NCBI GenBank assembly: GCA_905116865.2
Contig: CAJHNH020000803.1
Location: forward strand, 143,501-207,500
Direction of reading: 5' to 3'
Source: Candidula unifasciata
Taxonomy: Eukaryota; Mollusca; Gastropoda; Stylommatophora; Geomitridae
DNA length: 64,000 nucleotides
In this document: one piece after another, positions 59,781 through 64,000 of the stretch
How the letters are laid out: each line of letters opens with the position of its first letter
How positions within the stretch are numbered: the first letter of the stretch is position 1
Notes under the pieces: model-generated
Told to the model about the DNA's origin: nothing
What the model saw: the letters and a program-made list of their open reading frames with translations, nothing else
Database searches by the model: none
Translations under genes and position numbers: made by a program

Positions 59781-60019
59781 CTTTCTAATCATAATTTGTG
59801 CTGTATTTAGTACTTGATGATATCAGGTCAACGGAAGTGACTCTTATATACTTCATCAAGAGATAGAAAATAATGTATAGACATGATGTCTCCAATTTCC
59901 TTTACATATTCCCCGAGCGCGTGCCTACTTCACAGTCAAGGCGGACACACAACATCCATCACATAGTCAAATCAAGAAGATAAAAGGCAGCAGGTTAAAA
60001 AGAGGCAAATCGTGGATGG

Positions 60020-60870
60020 GTCAAGCCGAGGACATTATTTTACAGGTATGTTCACTTGAGGACATATAACTCGGCGAGGAGTGGGTGCAAGTGCCTTCAG
60101 AGCGCTGTACATCTTTTTCTGTTTGCATCCAACTAGACAGAAAATGCAGAAAACAGAGTCTGGCTGCTGTGGAAGCAGAAGTTCAAGCCTTGAATTTCGA
60201 GAACGCTCTAGAGGATGATGCTATCATGTACACAGGTGGTTCTGTAAACCGCCACGTTAGAAGCTCGTGGGCTTTCACGGCTCAGTTTGGAGGGAGAGTT
60301 GTGAAGGAAGATTACGGAGCTTTTGTTGTAACTATAAGTAGTTTGACTATGGAGCTCATGGCTGTGACTAAAGCAGTAACATGGCTAGAGACACAGACTT
60401 TCACTGGGGCATGCTTTCTCAGTGACTCGATGAGTATGCTCAGGAAGATAAAGAAGGGCTGGGACCGAAGGCAGTGGTTTGCGGCTCTACAGAATTCACG
60501 GCTGACAAGGATTAGTTTCATTTTCGTGCCTGGTATGTGGGGGTACAGGGAAACAAGCAAGCTGATAGGCTTGCAGGGGAGGCTACTGCGAAAGACGGAC
60601 AAGCCATGGACCAGGCGGATATACTGAATGCTCTAAGAGAGTTAAGACGTTTGCGTGAACCGAGAAGTGTGAATCTGCAACCATGGTCAAACTGCAAGAA
60701 AAACATGTTAAACGTGGTGTCGCCAAACAAGAACACTACGTGGGTAGCCAAAAAAGAATAATAAACCCATACACAACTGGTGTCGTTAGCCGCTACACGC
60801 TGCGGGATTTCCTGAGAAGGGGATCCGAGCACTTTTGGACTGAGTAGTTGGACGTGCAATGAGGATAATC
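60020..60870 (+). pseudogene. LINE RNase H fragment, same family as 7235-7822
   Basis: A 180-codon frame (60085-60627) includes YTGGSVNRHVRSSWAF (first catalytic Asp replaced by Gly), LTMELMAVTKAV (Glu kept) and FLSDSMSMLRKI (Asp kept). The last motif, VQGNKQADRLAGEA, is in another frame (from 60543), so a frameshift lies near 60535. VVSRYTLRDFLRRGSEHFW closes the element. Confidence 0.75.
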
Positions 60871-62820
<1,950 letters not shown>

Positions 62821-63264
62821 ATACCTACATAATACTTGTCTGACTGTTCCTCCCTCTTACCTCTCTCGCCTTTGCCTATCTTTCTCTTCTTACCCCCCTC
62901 CCCAACCCCATGCGGTGATTTCTTGTACAGCTTGAGCACACCATTCTTCAAAGAGTGATATAACTTTCCAGAACCAAGCAAGGGTGGCTGACTATTTGTC
63001 CTCTCCGGGCTGTTGCCTGAACATTTGACACCCCTGCCATCAAATACTGTAAGCCTTTTCAAGATAGTAAATTGAAGATAGCCTGTTCAATCTCATCGGT
63101 AGTCACATTAAGGGCACCTAAAGCGCGTAAAGATGATGGGGAAAAAAAGAGAAAAAGAATTAAAATGATAACAACGTTTATTGTTAACATAGACCAATTT
63201 CATGGAAAAGCAAAGAACTGGCGGTCTCATTCATATATCAATAACTAAATGATTCAATACATAT
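62821..63264. other. Intergenic DNA, nothing seen
   Basis: No repeat or coding motif recognised. Confidence 0.4.
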
Positions 63265-63480
63265 TTAAATGGTTCTGGAGATCATCATCATGTAGCAGGT
63301 CCTTTGCAGAACGTCGCTCTCATCACAGTCTGCCTGGAAAAAAAAAACTCGGTCTCTCGCCAGTTCTCCCGCCTCATGTACTTTCATACTCAAGGAGTCA
63401 CTTATATCCTGTGCCCATCTTCGTGTCGGTCGGCCCCTGCCCCTCCTTCTGGAGATACTATGAATTAAAACAGGGTTGTT
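63265..63480 (-). pseudogene. RTE-like LINE 3' coding end
   Basis: On the - strand SRRRGRGRPTRRWAQDISDS, then KVHEAGELARDRVFFFQADC and DESDVL: the conserved C terminus of RTE-type elements, here without stops over about 60 codons. It ends in CATGATGATGATC. It helps identify the degraded copies at 6370, 9255 and 29515. Confidence 0.75.
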
Positions 63481-63639
63481 AAAACAAAAAACCAAATGAT
63501 TCAGTAACATCTTCATTCCCTGCTGTATGATATCAGTGTCCTACGTGAACAATTAAGAGGGTACTGGAACAGAAAATATATTTAAAATGCGTTGTGAGAT
63601 TACTAATAACACAACAAAGGGCCGGATTACGAATACCAG

Positions 63640-63800
63640 CGTTAGGTAGACAGCCTGGACAAGAATGGTCCTGAAGTATATTGGCAGACATGACATAATT
63701 CGTTACGCCATTTAGTGAGAATACAGCCAGACTAAACTGCATATGAGATTTTTATTTGACAGCAGAACACCTGGGAGGAAGGTGAGGGAAAGAAAAAGAA
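63640..63800 (+). pseudogene. RTE-like LINE fragment
   Basis: RHLVRIQP and the surrounding 48 nt (GCCATTTAGTGAGAATACAG) match 4498-4545. Stops are present. Confidence 0.5.
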
Positions 63801-64000
63801 AGAACGAACGAACAAACAAACGAACTTTTTTCTTCTTTGAAAGGTCACAATTTGGACACGCAGGCCTGTCTTAAATTTGGCGCTTCCAAACAACCATCTT
63901 TCACACAGCAGTGGTATTTTATCATTAAAGCATGGCGTGTTCATATAATAATATGCATATTATCAATGTCAAGAAAAAACACGGTAATATGTACGCGCAT

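Overview
The window is repeat-rich metazoan nuclear DNA. Small exons with GT-AG introns sit in a background of non-LTR retrotransposon debris, short dispersed repeats, foldback DNA transposons, minisatellites and very long microsatellites. TTAGGG-type interstitial repeats, many RTE-like reverse transcriptase fragments and the low gene density suggest an invertebrate, plausibly a mollusc such as a gastropod. That placement is an inference; nothing here proves it.

Two protein-coding genes can be assembled, and they converge on a gene-free middle. The first is on the + strand from before base 1 to about 16.2 kb. It is the 3' part of a gene for a single-pass membrane protein: a Thr/Glu/Ser-rich acidic ectodomain (3-564), a short exon (3829-3895), a transmembrane exon (6705-6845) and two cytoplasmic-tail exons (8769-9039, 15740-16134) with several tyrosine motifs. 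I do not recognise the family. The splice phases fit except between exon 2 and the transmembrane exon, so an alternative acceptor or an unseen exon is needed there.

The second gene is on the - strand, 53711 down to 36140. Six coding exons join in frame (73+102+2214+999+158+990 nt) into a predicted 1,511-residue protein that ends in a textbook Nanos-type double CCHC zinc finger (36248-36403). Between a short N-terminal segment, which contains a possible CNOT1-binding motif, and the zinc finger lies a very long region dominated by nine-residue repeats (27-bp units) in several homogenised sub-blocks. This unusually large Nanos-like protein is the main discovery candidate of the window. A TATA box and an overlapping upstream ORF precede it.

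Region by region: 0-16 kb, the membrane protein gene. Its introns hold a foldback transposon with inverted telomere-like arms (730-1545), a 40-bp minisatellite broken by a LINE RNase H fragment, a hAT-like MITE and a truncated Jockey/I-like LINE (10523-12487). 16-36 kb has no convincing gene: long microsatellites, a 17-bp minisatellite (26424-27541), RTE pieces, a second RNase H LINE (30340-31060) and a palindromic MITE (34000-34379). 36-54 kb is the Nanos-like gene; its introns hold a 22-bp minisatellite made of splice-acceptor-like units, an RTE fragment expanded into tandem repeats, and tRNA-derived SINEs. 54-64 kb is gene-free: two compound tetranucleotide arrays in opposite orientation, RTE fragments on both strands and an RNase H LINE remnant. 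A roughly 270-bp dispersed repeat ending in (GAA)n, called repeat A here, recurs at least eleven times on both strands.
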